NCBI RefSeq assembly: GCF_023094165.1
Contig: NZ_JALMDK010000013.1
Span: 62,001 to 126,000 of the forward strand
DNA length: 64,000 nucleotides
Source of the DNA: Crossiella sp. S99.2
Lineage (GTDB): Bacteria > Actinomycetota > Actinomycetes > Mycobacteriales > Pseudonocardiaceae
Direction of reading: 5' to 3'
The position numbers were made by a program, and so were the translations under genes. Positions within the stretch are counted from its first letter, which is position 1; every line of letters starts with the position of its first letter. Positions 34,228 to 43,576 of the stretch are shown in pieces. The notes below the pieces were generated by a model. That model did not search any database. It was not told the DNA's origin and worked only from the letters and a program-made list of their open reading frames with translations.

Positions 34228-37050
34228 ATGTTCGTCGGCCGTCAGCGTGAACTGGCCCAGCTCGATTCGCTGCTGGACGCGCTGCCTGCCGGACCGACCC
34301 CGGTGGAAATCGTGGGCGAGCCGGGCATCGGCAAATCCCGGCTGCTGCACGAGATCGGCGAGCGCGCGGCCGGGCGCGGACTGACCGTGCTGGCCGGCCG
34401 GGCCGGGGAGTTCGAGCGCGATCTGCCCTTCGGGGTCTTCCTGGACGCCCTGGACCACCACCTGGCCGCGCTGTCCGACCAGCGGGCCGCGGCACTGGGC
34501 CCCGGCCACCTGCGCTGGCTGACCACCGCCTTCCCCGGCCTGGCCGAACGGGTGCCGCCCGCTCCGCCGCCGCAGGCCGCCGAGCGGTACCTGCTGCACC
34601 GCGCGGTGGCCGCCGCGCTGGACGCGCTGGCCGGACCGGCCGGGCTGGTACTGGCCCTGGACGACCTGCACTGGGCGGACGAGTCCACCGCCGAACTGCT
34701 CGCCCACCTGCTGCGCCGCCCGCCCGCGTGCAGGTTGCTGCTGCTGCTCGCGCACCGACCCCGGCAGCTGCCGGACAAACTCGCCGCGGTGCTCGCCGGT
34801 CCGGCCTACGCCACCCGGCACCGGATCGAGCTGCCGCCGCTGGACTTCGCCGCGGCCCAGCAGCTGCTGCCCGCCCACCCCGAGCGCAGGCGGCTCTACG
34901 ACCTCGCCGGCGGCAACCCGCTCTACCTCCAGGTCCTGGCGCACGGCGGCGAACTGGCCGCACCGGCCGAGCAGGGCGCGGAGGTCCCGCCGGGAGTGGC
35001 CGCGTTGCTGCGCGGCGAGTTCGCCCGACTCTCCCCCGCCGCCCGCCTGGTCGCCCAGGCCGCCGCGGTGATCGGCGACCAGGTCGATCCGGAGCTGGTG
35101 GCCGCGGCGGCCGGCCTGAGCCTGCCGGACACGCACGCCGCCGCCGAGGAGCTGTTCGAGGCCGACCTGCTCCGCGGCACCGGCGCCGGCCAACGCGTCA
35201 CCTTCCGCCATCCGTTGCTGCGCAACGCCGTCTACCACTCCGCCACCCCGCTCTGGCGGGCCGCCGCGCACGGCCGCGCCGCCGCGCTGCTGACCGACCG
35301 CGGGGCCGCGCTGACCACCATCGCCCCGCACATCGCCCGCTCCGCCGCGGTCGGCGACACCACCGCGGTCGACCTGCTGCGCGCGGCCGCCCGGCTGGCC
35401 CTGGCCCAGGCCCCCGCCACCGCGGTGAGCTGGCTGCGCGTCGCCCTGCACGGCCACCCCACCCCCGCCGACGACCTGGGCCGGGACCTGCGCCTGGAAC
35501 TCGCGCACGCGCTGATGCTGCGCGGGGACTACCGGGAATGCTGGGACATCCTGCGCGGGCAACTGGATGCCGCCCCCACCGGTCAGCCACACCTGCGTCA
35601 CCAGGCCGTGGTGCTGTGCGCCACCACCAGTCGGCTGCTGTCCCACCCCGAGGAAGGCCGCCGCCTGCTGCGCGAGGAACTGGCCAGGGACTACCCCCGC
35701 GCGGACGCCGACACCGCGACCCTGTGGCTGCACCTGGCCCTGTCCCACGTCCTGGACGCCCGCTTCACCGAAGCCGCCGAAGCCGCCACCGCCGCACTGC
35801 GCCTGACTCTGCCGGAAGCGTTGCGCTGCATAGCCTTGGCCATGATCGCCTGGTCCTACCCGGAACTCGGCCGGGTCCCGGAAGCAGTCGCGGCGATGGA
35901 CGAGGCGGTGGCCGTCTACGAGTGCCTGGACGAGCAAGAACACCTGGCCCACCTGGGTTTCACCCACATCACCCCGCTGGTCGAGGCCATCTGCCACCTG
36001 CGCCTTGGTGACACGTTGCGCAGGCTCGGCCAGGTCCGCCGGATGTCCGAACGCCTGGGCCACCTCACTTTCGGCGGCGAGGTGCTCGGCACCACCGCCA
36101 CCGTGCTGGCCCACGCCGGCCGCATGGCCGAGGCCACTGCCCAGGCCGAGGAGGCCCTCGACGCCGCCCGCCTGACCGGCATCGAACCGTTGCTGGTCAA
36201 CGTGTTGTGCGCGCGGGCAGCCGTCGCCTTGTACTGCCTTGACCTGGACGCGGTCGAACGAGCCGGCCGCGAGGTCGCCGCCCTGTCCTGCGCGAACTGG
36301 CATCCCCTGGCCCCCCACCTGGCTCTGCTCCGCGACCTCGTCCGCGCCCGCCTCGGCCTGGAGGCGCCCCTGGCCGAGACGATCGAGCGGCTGGGCGGCC
36401 CCGACCTCCCCGGCACCCTGCACCGGGCCCGGGTGCTGACCTACCTGGAACTCACCCACATCGCCACCGACGCCGACCGCCCAGCCGAAGCCGCGGACTG
36501 GGCGAGTCGAACGGAATCCCTGGTACAGCACCAATTCCCGTGGAGCACCGCCGCCGCCACCCTGGCCAGAGCCTACGCCGAGTCCCGCACCCCCAACCCG
36601 GCCCACGCCCGCACCCTCGCCGAACAGGCCGCCAGGGCCTTCGCCACCGCGGGCTTCCCCGTGCAATCAGCCAGAGCCACCCTGCTGTGCGGCCAACTGC
36701 ACGCCACCCTCGGCGACCGCGACCAAGCACTGTCCACAATGGACAAGGCGGCTGCCGTCTTCGCCGACTGCGGCGCCACCCGGCACACCGAGATCGTGCT
36801 CCGCCACCAACGCCGCCTCGGCCGCCGCGTCCCGCGCACCACCAAGGACTCCCCCCTCGGCCTCACCCCCCGCGAAACCGAGATCGCCGCCCTGGTCGCC
36901 CAGGGCCACAGCAACCGCGCCGTGGCCACCCTGCTGGTGGTCAGCGAACGCACCGTGGAAACCCACCTCAGCCGGATCTTCCAGAAACTCGGCCTCAGCT
37001 CCCGCACCGCCCTGGCCGCCCTGCTCGCCCGCGACAGCTTCCGGCCATGA
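34228..37050 (+). CDS. LAL-type LuxR regulator (large ATPase)
   Basis: A 940-residue LAL protein. Walker A GEPGIGKS lies at 30-37 and a Walker B-like LVLALDDLHWADES near 150. A long helical TPR-like middle follows, and a C-terminal LuxR HTH (LGLTPRETEIAALVAQGHSNRAVATLLVVSERTVETHLSRIFQKLGL). LAL proteins activate secondary metabolism or sugar use. It lies between a carbonic anhydrase and an ESX-like small gene, so no target is implied. ATG 34228. Confidence 0.95.
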   Translation: MFVGRQRELAQLDSLLDALPAGPTPVEIVGEPGIGKSRLLHEIGERAAGRGLTVLAGRAGEFERDLPFGVFLDALDHHLAALSDQRAAALGPGHLRWLTTAFPGLAERVPPAPPPQAAERYLLHRAVAAALDALAGPAGLVLALDDLHWADESTAELLAHLLRRPPACRLLLLLAHRPRQLPDKLAAVLAGPAYATRHRIELPPLDFAAAQQLLPAHPERRRLYDLAGGNPLYLQVLAHGGELAAPAEQGAEVPPGVAALLRGEFARLSPAARLVAQAAAVIGDQVDPELVAAAAGLSLPDTHAAAEELFEADLLRGTGAGQRVTFRHPLLRNAVYHSATPLWRAAAHGRAAALLTDRGAALTTIAPHIARSAAVGDTTAVDLLRAAARLALAQAPATAVSWLRVALHGHPTPADDLGRDLRLELAHALMLRGDYRECWDILRGQLDAAPTGQPHLRHQAVVLCATTSRLLSHPEEGRRLLREELARDYPRADADTATLWLHLALSHVLDARFTEAAEAATAALRLTLPEALRCIALAMIAWSYPELGRVPEAVAAMDEAVAVYECLDEQEHLAHLGFTHITPLVEAICHLRLGDTLRRLGQVRRMSERLGHLTFGGEVLGTTATVLAHAGRMAEATAQAEEALDAARLTGIEPLLVNVLCARAAVALYCLDLDAVERAGREVAALSCANWHPLAPHLALLRDLVRARLGLEAPLAETIERLGGPDLPGTLHRARVLTYLELTHIATDADRPAEAADWASRTESLVQHQFPWSTAAATLARAYAESRTPNPAHARTLAEQAARAFATAGFPVQSARATLLCGQLHATLGDRDQALSTMDKAAAVFADCGATRHTEIVLRHQRRLGRRVPRTTKDSPLGLTPRETEIAALVAQGHSNRAVATLLVVSERTVETHLSRIFQKLGLSSRTALAALLARDSFRP

Positions 37051-37087
37051 CCTCCCACCCGCACCGGAATCCCCGCATCCTGGCGGC

Positions 37088-37408
37088 ATGAGCTTCGCGC
37101 ACCAGCGACCCGGCGGAGTGGACACCGAGATGCGCTCGCTGTCCCGCCGCGGTTCCGACCTCGACCAGGGCTGGCAGGCCGACAAGTCGGCCATCGCCGG
37201 CGCCGAATCCGGCATCGGCGGCGACTTGCTCGGCCAGGCGTTCCGCTCGGTCTACACCGCCCCCGGCGAGGCGGCCCGCCTCGCCGCGGACCAGGTCGGG
37301 CCGGCGATGCTGGCGGACGCGCAGGTGGGGATGCGGTGCGCGGAGGACTACCTCGGGGCGGACGCGGTGTCGGCGGCGAGCATGCCGGTGGGCGACGTCC
37401 GCGCCTGA
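37088..37408 (+). CDS. Small WXG100/ESX-like hypothetical protein
   Basis: A 106-residue helical protein with W about 31 residues in (LDQGWQADKSAIAGAESGIGGD) and a helix-turn-helix-hairpin-like composition reminiscent of ESX-secreted small proteins. No canonical WXG triplet is seen. Its last 61 bases overlap the convergent antiporter gene. The role is unknown. Confidence 0.5.
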   Translation: MSFAHQRPGGVDTEMRSLSRRGSDLDQGWQADKSAIAGAESGIGGDLLGQAFRSVYTAPGEAARLAADQVGPAMLADAQVGMRCAEDYLGADAVSAASMPVGDVRA

Positions 37409-38622
37409 GCCGGGTCAGGCTGCTCGGCCACCTGCCGCCGGAACGGCGCGGCCAGCGTGGGCAGCAGATGTGCCCGGTTGCGGATCAACGCCACCACCGC
37501 CAGCGCCAGATACACCCCGCACAGCACGTACCGCGCGGCCTGCCCCGGCAACGCGAACTGCACCGCGAACAACCCGAGCAGTGTCCAGGCGGCCCAGCGG
37601 GGGAAGCGCAGGGCGAGCAGGGCGGTGACGCCGAGCAGGGTCTGGGTGGCGGTGAGCAGGAACTCCTCGATCTGGCGGGCGTCCAGTTGCAACCCGCCCG
37701 CGCCGCCGCCACCGAGCAGGTAGGCCACCGGCAGGCTGCCCACCAGCAGGGTCCACTGGTTGACCTTGCTGGAGATGAGGGTGCCGATGGCGGCCTCGCC
37801 GTGGCCGCGCAAGGCGAACAGGATGGCCACGATGAACTCCGGCGATTCCGAGGCCAGCGGGGCCAGCCACTGCACCAGCAGGAATTCGTCCACGCCGAGC
37901 TGCCGACCGGTGGCGATCAGGCCGTGCGCGAAGGGTTCGGCGCTGGCCAGCACCACCACCGCGGCGAAAACGAACAGCCCGATCACCAGGCTCCGCCGGG
38001 CCCGCCGGGGCAGCGCGCCGATGCGCGCGGCCGGGCCCACCAGGTGCGGTTCGCTCGCCTCCGACTGGGACACCTTCCACAGGTAGAACCCGAACAGGCC
38101 GAGCAGGGCGCAGCCGAGCAGCAGCGAGATCTGGCCGGTCGCCGGGATCACGAAGGCCACCACCGCGGCGATGGCCAGGAAACCCAGTTCGACCCGGTAG
38201 CCCGAGCCGAGCACCAGCTCGCGCATTGAGCGGCCGGTGCGGCGGCGGGCCACGAACAAGGCCAGCAGCACCACCAGCGACCAGCCCAGGCCGAGCAGCA
38301 GGCGGTTGGAGCCGGTCATGTTCGCCGCGGCGTAGGCGACCTGGCTCGGGTCGGTGCCCGCGCTGTAGGCGAAGTACAGGTCCACGGCGTACTCGGGCAG
38401 CACCGCGATCACGGCCAGGATGGCGATGGCCAGTCCGCCGGAGATGTCGGCCTGCGCGGCCTCGGCGGCCCAGGCCAGCAGGAAGGAGGCGGCCACCACG
38501 GCGGCGCCGAAGAGCAGCAGGGCGGCGAGCGGTGGCAGCTGCAGGCCGCCGAAGCGGACGGTCAGCGCGGGCAGGGTGAGGGCCACGCAGACGGCGAGCG
38601 GCCGGACCAGCTTGCTGGACAC
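37348..38622 (-). CDS. Cation antiporter (sodium/calcium exchanger superfamily), probable Mn2+-responsive
   Basis: A membrane protein of about 424 residues with about eleven helices and two internally repeated exchanger motifs: AILAVIAVLPEYAVDLYFAY with AAANMTGSNRLLLGLGW in the first half, and LAPLASESPEFIVAILFALRGHGEAAIGTLISSKVNQWTLLVG in the second. These are the alpha-repeat acidic (PE) and N/Q residues of the CaCA family. GTG 38622 has GGAAGGA upstream. Its leader carries a probable yybP-ykoY manganese riboswitch, so I infer Mn2+ (or Ca2+/Mn2+) export. A divergent ArsR gene lies beyond. Confidence 0.85.
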   Translation of the reverse strand: MSSKLVRPLAVCVALTLPALTVRFGGLQLPPLAALLLFGAAVVAASFLLAWAAEAAQADISGGLAIAILAVIAVLPEYAVDLYFAYSAGTDPSQVAYAAANMTGSNRLLLGLGWSLVVLLALFVARRRTGRSMRELVLGSGYRVELGFLAIAAVVAFVIPATGQISLLLGCALLGLFGFYLWKVSQSEASEPHLVGPAARIGALPRRARRSLVIGLFVFAAVVVLASAEPFAHGLIATGRQLGVDEFLLVQWLAPLASESPEFIVAILFALRGHGEAAIGTLISSKVNQWTLLVGSLPVAYLLGGGGAGGLQLDARQIEEFLLTATQTLLGVTALLALRFPRWAAWTLLGLFAVQFALPGQAARYVLCGVYLALAVVALIRNRAHLLPTLAAPFRRQVAEQPDPAQARTSPTGMLAADTASAPR

Positions 38623-38689
38623 GGGGTTCCTTCCGGACGGCGACGGCCAGACCGGGGCTCCAGGGAGGCTCGGCCAGGCATGACTGCTT

Positions 38690-38790
38690 GGCCGAAGGTC
38701 TCGCCCACCGGCTGGGCCGGTCCCGGCGCCGGAGGACACGAGGTCCCCAGCATGTCGACGCACGGAGTTGCGGGCTACTCCCCTTCGGAG
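38690..38790 (-). ncRNA. yybP-ykoY (manganese) riboswitch candidate
   Basis: Read on the minus strand, P1 is formed by CCGAAGG (38788-38782) and CCTTCGG (38698-38692). The highly conserved GGGGAGTAGC loop element follows the first strand and GAGACC precedes and enters the second, as in the family consensus. Between them are two G/C-rich stems. It lies about 70 bases ahead of the antiporter start. A GGCC-N-GGCC hairpin (around 38672-38693) could be the expression platform. The family senses Mn2+ and switches on exporters. Confidence 0.8.
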
Positions 38791-38886
38791 TGCGCCCAGC
38801 CTCTCATCATTTCGACATCTTCGCAACTATCGAACTGTCGTGCCGGGCTGCCGACCGGGGATCAGTAGCGGAAGAATGGGCCTGCC

Positions 38887-39252
38887 ATGCCGACACAGCC
38901 CGCACCCACCGAGCCGCCGCCCCCGGGCCAGGCCACCGAGCCGACCCCCGCGCAGCTGCGCGCCGGCGCCGACACCTTCGCCCTGCTGTCCAGCCCGGTC
39001 CGCCTGCACCTGGTCTGGCTGATCACGCACGGCCCCTACGACGTCGGCACGCTGGCCCGCCGGGTCGGCATCGGCATCGCCACCGCCTCCCAGCACCTGA
39101 CCAAACTGCGCCTGGCCGGGGTCATCTCCGCGCACCGCGACGGCCGCCGCCAGCTCTACACGGTGGACGACCCGCACGTGATCACCCTGATCCAGCAGAT
39201 CTTCGACCACATCGCCCCGGACGGATCCCTGGCCCCGGACCCGCCCCGCTAG
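38887..39252 (+). CDS. ArsR-family regulator
   Basis: A 121-residue ArsR protein: FALLSSPVRLHLVWLITHGPYDVGTLARRVGIGIATASQHLTKLRLAGVISAHRDGRRQLYTVDD. In other actinomycetes similar proteins sit beside cation exporters. No Cys metal site is present, but His residues (HGPYD, DDPHV, FDHIAP) could serve a Zn/Ni type site. Divergent from the riboswitch-controlled antiporter. ATG 38887. Confidence 0.9.
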   Translation: MPTQPAPTEPPPPGQATEPTPAQLRAGADTFALLSSPVRLHLVWLITHGPYDVGTLARRVGIGIATASQHLTKLRLAGVISAHRDGRRQLYTVDDPHVITLIQQIFDHIAPDGSLAPDPPR

Positions 39253-39255
39253 CAC

Positions 39256-39408
39256 CGTGTCGGCCGTTCTCGTACGGCGTGTTGGCCATTGCGGACGCCG
39301 TCTTGGCCGTTGTGGACGGCGAGTTGGCCCAACTGGTACGCCGAGTTGGCCCAAGTGGGCGTACCAGTTGGCCCAAGTGGTACCAGTTCGGCCAACACGG
39401 CGGCGAGT
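39256..39408. repeat. Largest TTGGCC/GTAC repeat array in the window
   Basis: About seven consecutive units of 19-22 nt, from TCGGCCGTTCTCGTACGGCG through GTTGGCCATTGCGGACGCCG, CTTGGCCGTTGTGGACGGCG, GTTGGCCCAACTGGTACGCC, GTTGGCCCAAGTGGGCGTAC and GTTGGCCCAAGTGGTAC to TTCGGCCAACACGGCGGC. Region 39310-39382 is almost identical to 13611-13683. It fills the whole gap between the ArsR gene and the lipocalin-like gene. Confidence 0.85.
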
Positions 39409-39424
39409 CTTTAGGTTCTGGGGC

Positions 39425-39814
39425 ATGACTACCGAGGCGTCCCTGGTCGGGCGGTGGCGGCTGGACTGGTACCGCGAGCTGGACGTGGCGACCGGCGCGA
39501 CACTGAGCGATCCGTTCGGGCCCAACCCCAACGGCCGGCTGCTCTACACCGCGCGCGGGCACATGTCGGTGCACCTGGCCCGCACCGACGGCCAGACCCA
39601 CGGCGTGGACTACTACTTCGGTTACACCGGCACGTACACGCTGGCCGGGGACCAGGTGGTGCACAAGCTGGAGATCAGCTCGCACCCGGACCTGACCGGG
39701 GCGGAGCAGCGGCGCGGGCTGAAGTTCGAGGGCGACCGGCTGACGTTGAGCACGCCGGAGTACGTGGTGGACGGGCGCGCGCGGGTGGCCGCGCTGTGCT
39801 GGCTGCGGGCCTGA
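39425..39814 (+). CDS. Lipocalin-like domain protein
   Basis: A 129-residue protein beginning EASLVGRWRLDWYREL and containing GRLLYTARGHMSVHLAR, TYTLAGDQVVHKLEIS and GLKFEGDRLTLSTPE. This fits the bacterial lipocalin-like family, a small beta barrel that may bind a lipophile. No signal peptide. ATG 39425 is immediately downstream of the repeat array, which must therefore contain or replace its promoter. Confidence 0.75.
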   Translation: MTTEASLVGRWRLDWYRELDVATGATLSDPFGPNPNGRLLYTARGHMSVHLARTDGQTHGVDYYFGYTGTYTLAGDQVVHKLEISSHPDLTGAEQRRGLKFEGDRLTLSTPEYVVDGRARVAALCWLRA

Positions 39815-39818
39815 CGCC

Positions 39819-41456
39819 TCAGCCCACCGGCGGCTGCCCGGCGATGACGCGGCCGAGGTTGCCCAGGCCGACGTTGCCGGGGGTCGCCTCGAAGACGCGG
39901 CTGTGCGGGTCGGTGCGGAAGCGCACCTCCGGTGGCGAGTCGATCTGCAGCCGCCTGCCCCGGTAACCGGCTTCGTCGGGGTCGCGGACGTAGAGGCCGG
40001 TGTCGGCGATCCAGTCGGTGCTGTCCTCGGCCACCCAGACGTTGCCGACCTGGTGCTGGCTCGCCTCGTGCGTGCCGTTGCCCAGGCTGCCGACCGAGAC
40101 GAAATCGTCCACGTCCAGCACCCGGTCCCTGGTCGCGATGCCGGCGACCAGCGCGCCGTAGCTGTGCCCGATGACCGTGTTGTGCGAGCGCGGGCCGACG
40201 TGGCTCTCGCGCAGCCCCTGCTGGAAACCGGCCAGGTCGTCCTTTGCCGCGTCGGCGGCGTGGCTGGCGGCGGTGTTGGGCGCGTCGGCGCCGTCCGGTG
40301 AGTCGTAGCCCAGCCAGCCGATCACCGCGGTGGAGCGGGAGCCCGCGTCGGTGGCGGACTTGTGCAGCACGTCGAGCCGATCGATGATCGTTTGCTCGCC
40401 CGGTGCGGACGGGGTGGCCAGGGTGCTGATGTTGTGGCTGATGCCGGGCACCAGGGTGGCGACGTCGGTCGCGGTGTCCGGGTTGCCGCGGGAGACGATC
40501 GCCCGGCCGTCGTCGGTGTTGTCGAAGCCCAGCAGGAAGTACCTCTGGTCCCCCGCGGTGGGATTCTTCGGGTCGTAGGGGGTGTTCGGGCCCAGGCGGC
40601 CGGACAGCTCCTCCAGGTGTTTGGCGCGCTGGTCGAGTCGGTCGGCCTCGGCCAGCAGACCGGCCCGGTTGACCGGATCGGCCCCGCCGATGCCCTCGCC
40701 GGACTGCGGGACGATCCCGCCGTCCAGCCGGGTGGCCTCCTCGCGCAGCCGCCGGGCCTGGGCACGCAGGTCCTCCGGGGTCCGCTCCAGCAGCAGGCGG
40801 TTGGCATCGTCACGGGCCGCGGTGGGCAAGCCGTCCAGTCCGGCGATCAGCTCCGGCTGCTCCCTGATCAGCCGGAGCTGCTCCTCGGGTGAGAGCTTCC
40901 GCCACCACTCGGCGTTCTGCTTCGGATCGATGCCCGGCTTGGCGTCGTTGCCGGTGGACTGGAACGCCGCCGCGGGACCGCCCTGCCCGGACACCCTGGC
41001 GGCCGCGCCGGCGATGGTGGCGTTGACGATCTCCGCGGTCTGCTGGGCGAACACGGCCTGCGCCGCGCCGCCGAACGGCGGTGGCAGCAATGCGCCGATC
41101 AGCCCGTACACCGGATCGTTGCTCCCGATGGTGCTCCGGATGCTGTTCTTCACCCCGGCCACCTCGGCGCCGAAAGCGGTGACCTGACGGCTCAGCGCGG
41201 CCATGCCTGTCCCCTGTTCGGTGGCCGTGGCCAGGGTCTTGCCCGCCCTGGTCAGGAACGCGCCCCCGGCGCGGTCGCCCCAGGACTGGCGCACCGCGGT
41301 CAGGTCGTGCCCACCCGCACTCTCGAACGCGCTCGCGCCGCGCTGCCAGCCCGCCGAGAGCTGTTCCAGAGTGTCCTCATTGGACTCCGGCCAGCCGGTG
41401 ATCGCCCGAACCCTCGGCCACAGCCCAAAACCCGCCTCCGGTTCCGGCACCGCCAT
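39819..41456 (-). CDS. DUF1023 alpha/beta-hydrolase with ESX-like N-terminal helices
   Basis: A 545-residue protein. The N-terminal 170 residues are helical and WXG100-like (LEQLSAGWQRGASAFESAG). The middle is charged and coiled-coil-rich. The C-terminal 220 residues are a DUF1023 alpha/beta-hydrolase with nucleophile elbow TVIGHSYGALVAGIA. Such proteins are associated with ESX/type VII export in actinobacteria and may be cell-envelope esterases or effectors. ATG 41456. No ESX machinery is nearby. Confidence 0.85.
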   Translation of the reverse strand: MAVPEPEAGFGLWPRVRAITGWPESNEDTLEQLSAGWQRGASAFESAGGHDLTAVRQSWGDRAGGAFLTRAGKTLATATEQGTGMAALSRQVTAFGAEVAGVKNSIRSTIGSNDPVYGLIGALLPPPFGGAAQAVFAQQTAEIVNATIAGAAARVSGQGGPAAAFQSTGNDAKPGIDPKQNAEWWRKLSPEEQLRLIREQPELIAGLDGLPTAARDDANRLLLERTPEDLRAQARRLREEATRLDGGIVPQSGEGIGGADPVNRAGLLAEADRLDQRAKHLEELSGRLGPNTPYDPKNPTAGDQRYFLLGFDNTDDGRAIVSRGNPDTATDVATLVPGISHNISTLATPSAPGEQTIIDRLDVLHKSATDAGSRSTAVIGWLGYDSPDGADAPNTAASHAADAAKDDLAGFQQGLRESHVGPRSHNTVIGHSYGALVAGIATRDRVLDVDDFVSVGSLGNGTHEASQHQVGNVWVAEDSTDWIADTGLYVRDPDEAGYRGRRLQIDSPPEVRFRTDPHSRVFEATPGNVGLGNLGRVIAGQPPVG

Positions 41457-41908
41457 GCCCCCGCACCCCCCTCGCTGTCCCCGACCACGCTGACACAGCC
41501 CGCCGCCCACCGGCGCGCGCTGTCCGCAACCTGCCATCAGCCAACCGGACCGCCGCCCATCGGATGATCGACCGGCTCGGCCGATCACCACCCTGGGTCA
41601 TCACCCGCTCATCCAGCGTGCCCGCCATCATTGTCCACTGTGGACAGCGCTGCCCCTTGGGGCAACGGAAACCGTTGCGGGCTGGTAACAGTACGAGTAC
41701 GGTCAACTACACGTCGGCGCCAGAATCTCCTGTGACGAAGCCAGATCTGCCGCCCGGTCAACACTTCTGCCGGTGAATCCCGAGAAGATCACGCGATCAC
41801 GTGGTGTCCGCGGTGGATTCCCGCCACATCCTGGAGCCGTTCCCGGGGTGGGCCGCGGCGGGGTGCTGCGTGTCCCGGGCCGTCGTCTGACTCCTGGAGG
41901 TTCACCTG
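41457..41908. other. Divergent spacer, no gene
   Basis: A 452-bp spacer between the DUF1023 gene and the FAD oxidase. It has one TGTCCACTGTGGACA palindrome (41632-41646) and an inverted pair GGAAACCGTTGC near 41670. AGGAGG-like sequence (TCCTGGAGG) precedes the FAD oxidase start. No other feature is supported. Confidence 0.5.
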
Positions 41909-43528
41909 ATGAACGGGTTATCCCGTCGGACCCTGCTCAGCAGGGCGGCGGTACTGGGGGGCACCGCCTTGGTCGTGCCGCCGTTCGCCGCCACGATCGC
42001 GGGCGCGGACGAGGGCCCGGCCCGGCCGGCCAATGCGCTCACCGTGCCGCGTGGCGATCACCGGCACGCGGCGCTCTCCCGCGGGCAGAACATGCGCTGG
42101 GTGTCCAACCCCGAGATGGTGCGGCTGCCGGTGACCACCACCGAGGTGGTGAACGCCGTCGGCGAGGCGGTGCGCACCGGCAAGCGGCTCTCGGTGCGCT
42201 CCGGCGGACACTGCTACGAGGGTTTCGTCGACCACCCCGAGGTCCAGGTCATCATCGACATGAGCTGCATGGACGCGGTGCGCTTCGACACCGCGCGCGG
42301 CGCCTTCGAGGTCGAGGCGGGCGCGCTGCTGGGCGATGTCTACGGCACCCTGTTGCGCCGCTGGGGGGTCACCCTGCCCGGCGGGTCCTGCCACACCGTG
42401 GGTGTCGGCGGACACGTCACCGGCGGCGGTTACGGCCAGCTCGGCCGCCAGCACGGCCTGATCGTGGACTACGTGCAGGCGGTCGAGGTCGTGGTGGTGG
42501 ACCAGACCGGCGTGGCCAAGGCGGTGATCGCGACCAGGGAGGCCAACGACCCCAACCGCGAGCTGTGGTGGGCGCACACCGGTGGCGGCGGCGGCAGTTT
42601 CGGCGTGGTGACGCGGTTCTGGTTCCGCGATCCCAGCGCCACCGGCAGCGATCCGACCAAGCTGCTGCCCGCGCCGCCGGCCGAGGTGTGGCTGCACCGG
42701 GTGGAATGGCCGTGGGACAACCTGACCGAACCGCGCTTCACCCGGCTGCTGCGCAACTTCGGCCAGTGGCACGAACGCAACAGCGCGGTGAACAGCCCGT
42801 ACGCCAAGCTGTTCGCCCGCCTCGAACTGAGCACCAAAGTGACCGCGCCGAACCACCTCATCGTGCAGATGGACGCCACCGCACCGGATTCCGAGCGGTT
42901 GCTGGACGCGTTCGTGGCCGCGATCGGCGAGGGTGTCGGGGTCACCGCACAGGTCACCGACAAGCGGAAGCTGCCCTGGTTGCAGTCCACCGGCTGGCAG
43001 GGCCTGTGGGTGCACACCCCGACCGAGCGGTACAAGTACAAGTCCAGCTACCACCGCAAGGGTTTCACCGACCCGCAGATCGCCGCGATGTACAAGGCGC
43101 TGACCGCGACCACCTACACCCACCTCGGTTTCGCGGTCTCCATCGCCTCCTACGGCGGCAAGATCAACACGGTGCCCGCCGAGGCCACCGCGGAACCGCA
43201 CCGGGACTCGGTGCTGAAGCTGCTGTGGGGCACCGCCTGGGGCGAGGCCGCCGACGACAAGCGGAATCTCCAGTGGCACCAGGAGTTCTACCAGCAGGTC
43301 TACGCCGACACCGGTGGGGTGCCGGTGCTCAACGAGGTCACCGACGGCTGCTTCATCAACTACGCCGACATCGACATCAGCGACCCGGCCTGGAACCGGT
43401 CGACGGTGCCGTGGACCGAGCTGTACTTCAAGGGCAGCTACCGGCGGCTGCAGCAGGTGAAGGCGAAGTGGGATCCGCGCAACGTGTTCCGGCACGCGCA
43501 GTCGATCCGGCTGCCCGGCACCCGCTGA
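41909..43528 (+). CDS. Tat-exported bicovalent-FAD oxidase (BBE family)
   Basis: A 539-residue flavoprotein. A Tat signal (LSRRTLLSRAAVLGGTALVV) is followed by the PCMH-type FAD domain with H101 (SGGHCYEG) and C161 (GGSCHTVGVGGHVTGGGYG), the two residues that bind FAD covalently in berberine-bridge-type oxidases. The C-terminus has the BBE motif region (CFINYADIDIS ... WTELYFKGSYRRLQQVKAKWDPRNVFRHAQSI). It oxidises an alcohol, sugar or secondary metabolite using O2. It lies just before the candidate diazo cluster but lacks the cluster's palindrome, so membership is not assumed. Confidence 0.95.
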   Translation: MNGLSRRTLLSRAAVLGGTALVVPPFAATIAGADEGPARPANALTVPRGDHRHAALSRGQNMRWVSNPEMVRLPVTTTEVVNAVGEAVRTGKRLSVRSGGHCYEGFVDHPEVQVIIDMSCMDAVRFDTARGAFEVEAGALLGDVYGTLLRRWGVTLPGGSCHTVGVGGHVTGGGYGQLGRQHGLIVDYVQAVEVVVVDQTGVAKAVIATREANDPNRELWWAHTGGGGGSFGVVTRFWFRDPSATGSDPTKLLPAPPAEVWLHRVEWPWDNLTEPRFTRLLRNFGQWHERNSAVNSPYAKLFARLELSTKVTAPNHLIVQMDATAPDSERLLDAFVAAIGEGVGVTAQVTDKRKLPWLQSTGWQGLWVHTPTERYKYKSSYHRKGFTDPQIAAMYKALTATTYTHLGFAVSIASYGGKINTVPAEATAEPHRDSVLKLLWGTAWGEAADDKRNLQWHQEFYQQVYADTGGVPVLNEVTDGCFINYADIDISDPAWNRSTVPWTELYFKGSYRRLQQVKAKWDPRNVFRHAQSIRLPGTR

Positions 43529-43576
43529 CCCCTGTGCCCGGCGTGGCGATTGTGTTGCCACGCCGGGAACCGGTGG

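Noticed and set aside
34165..36666. Minus-strand frame of over 800 codons, Gly/Gln-rich
   Set aside because: Opposite the LAL regulator, whose Walker and HTH motifs are unambiguous.
39256..39408. Possible CRISPR array
   Set aside because: Units are contiguous 19-22 nt variants without unique spacers, and there are no cas genes.
41909..43528. BBE oxidase as part of the diazo cluster
   Set aside because: It lacks the cluster palindrome and is Tat-exported, while the pathway should be cytosolic; membership is possible but not supported.
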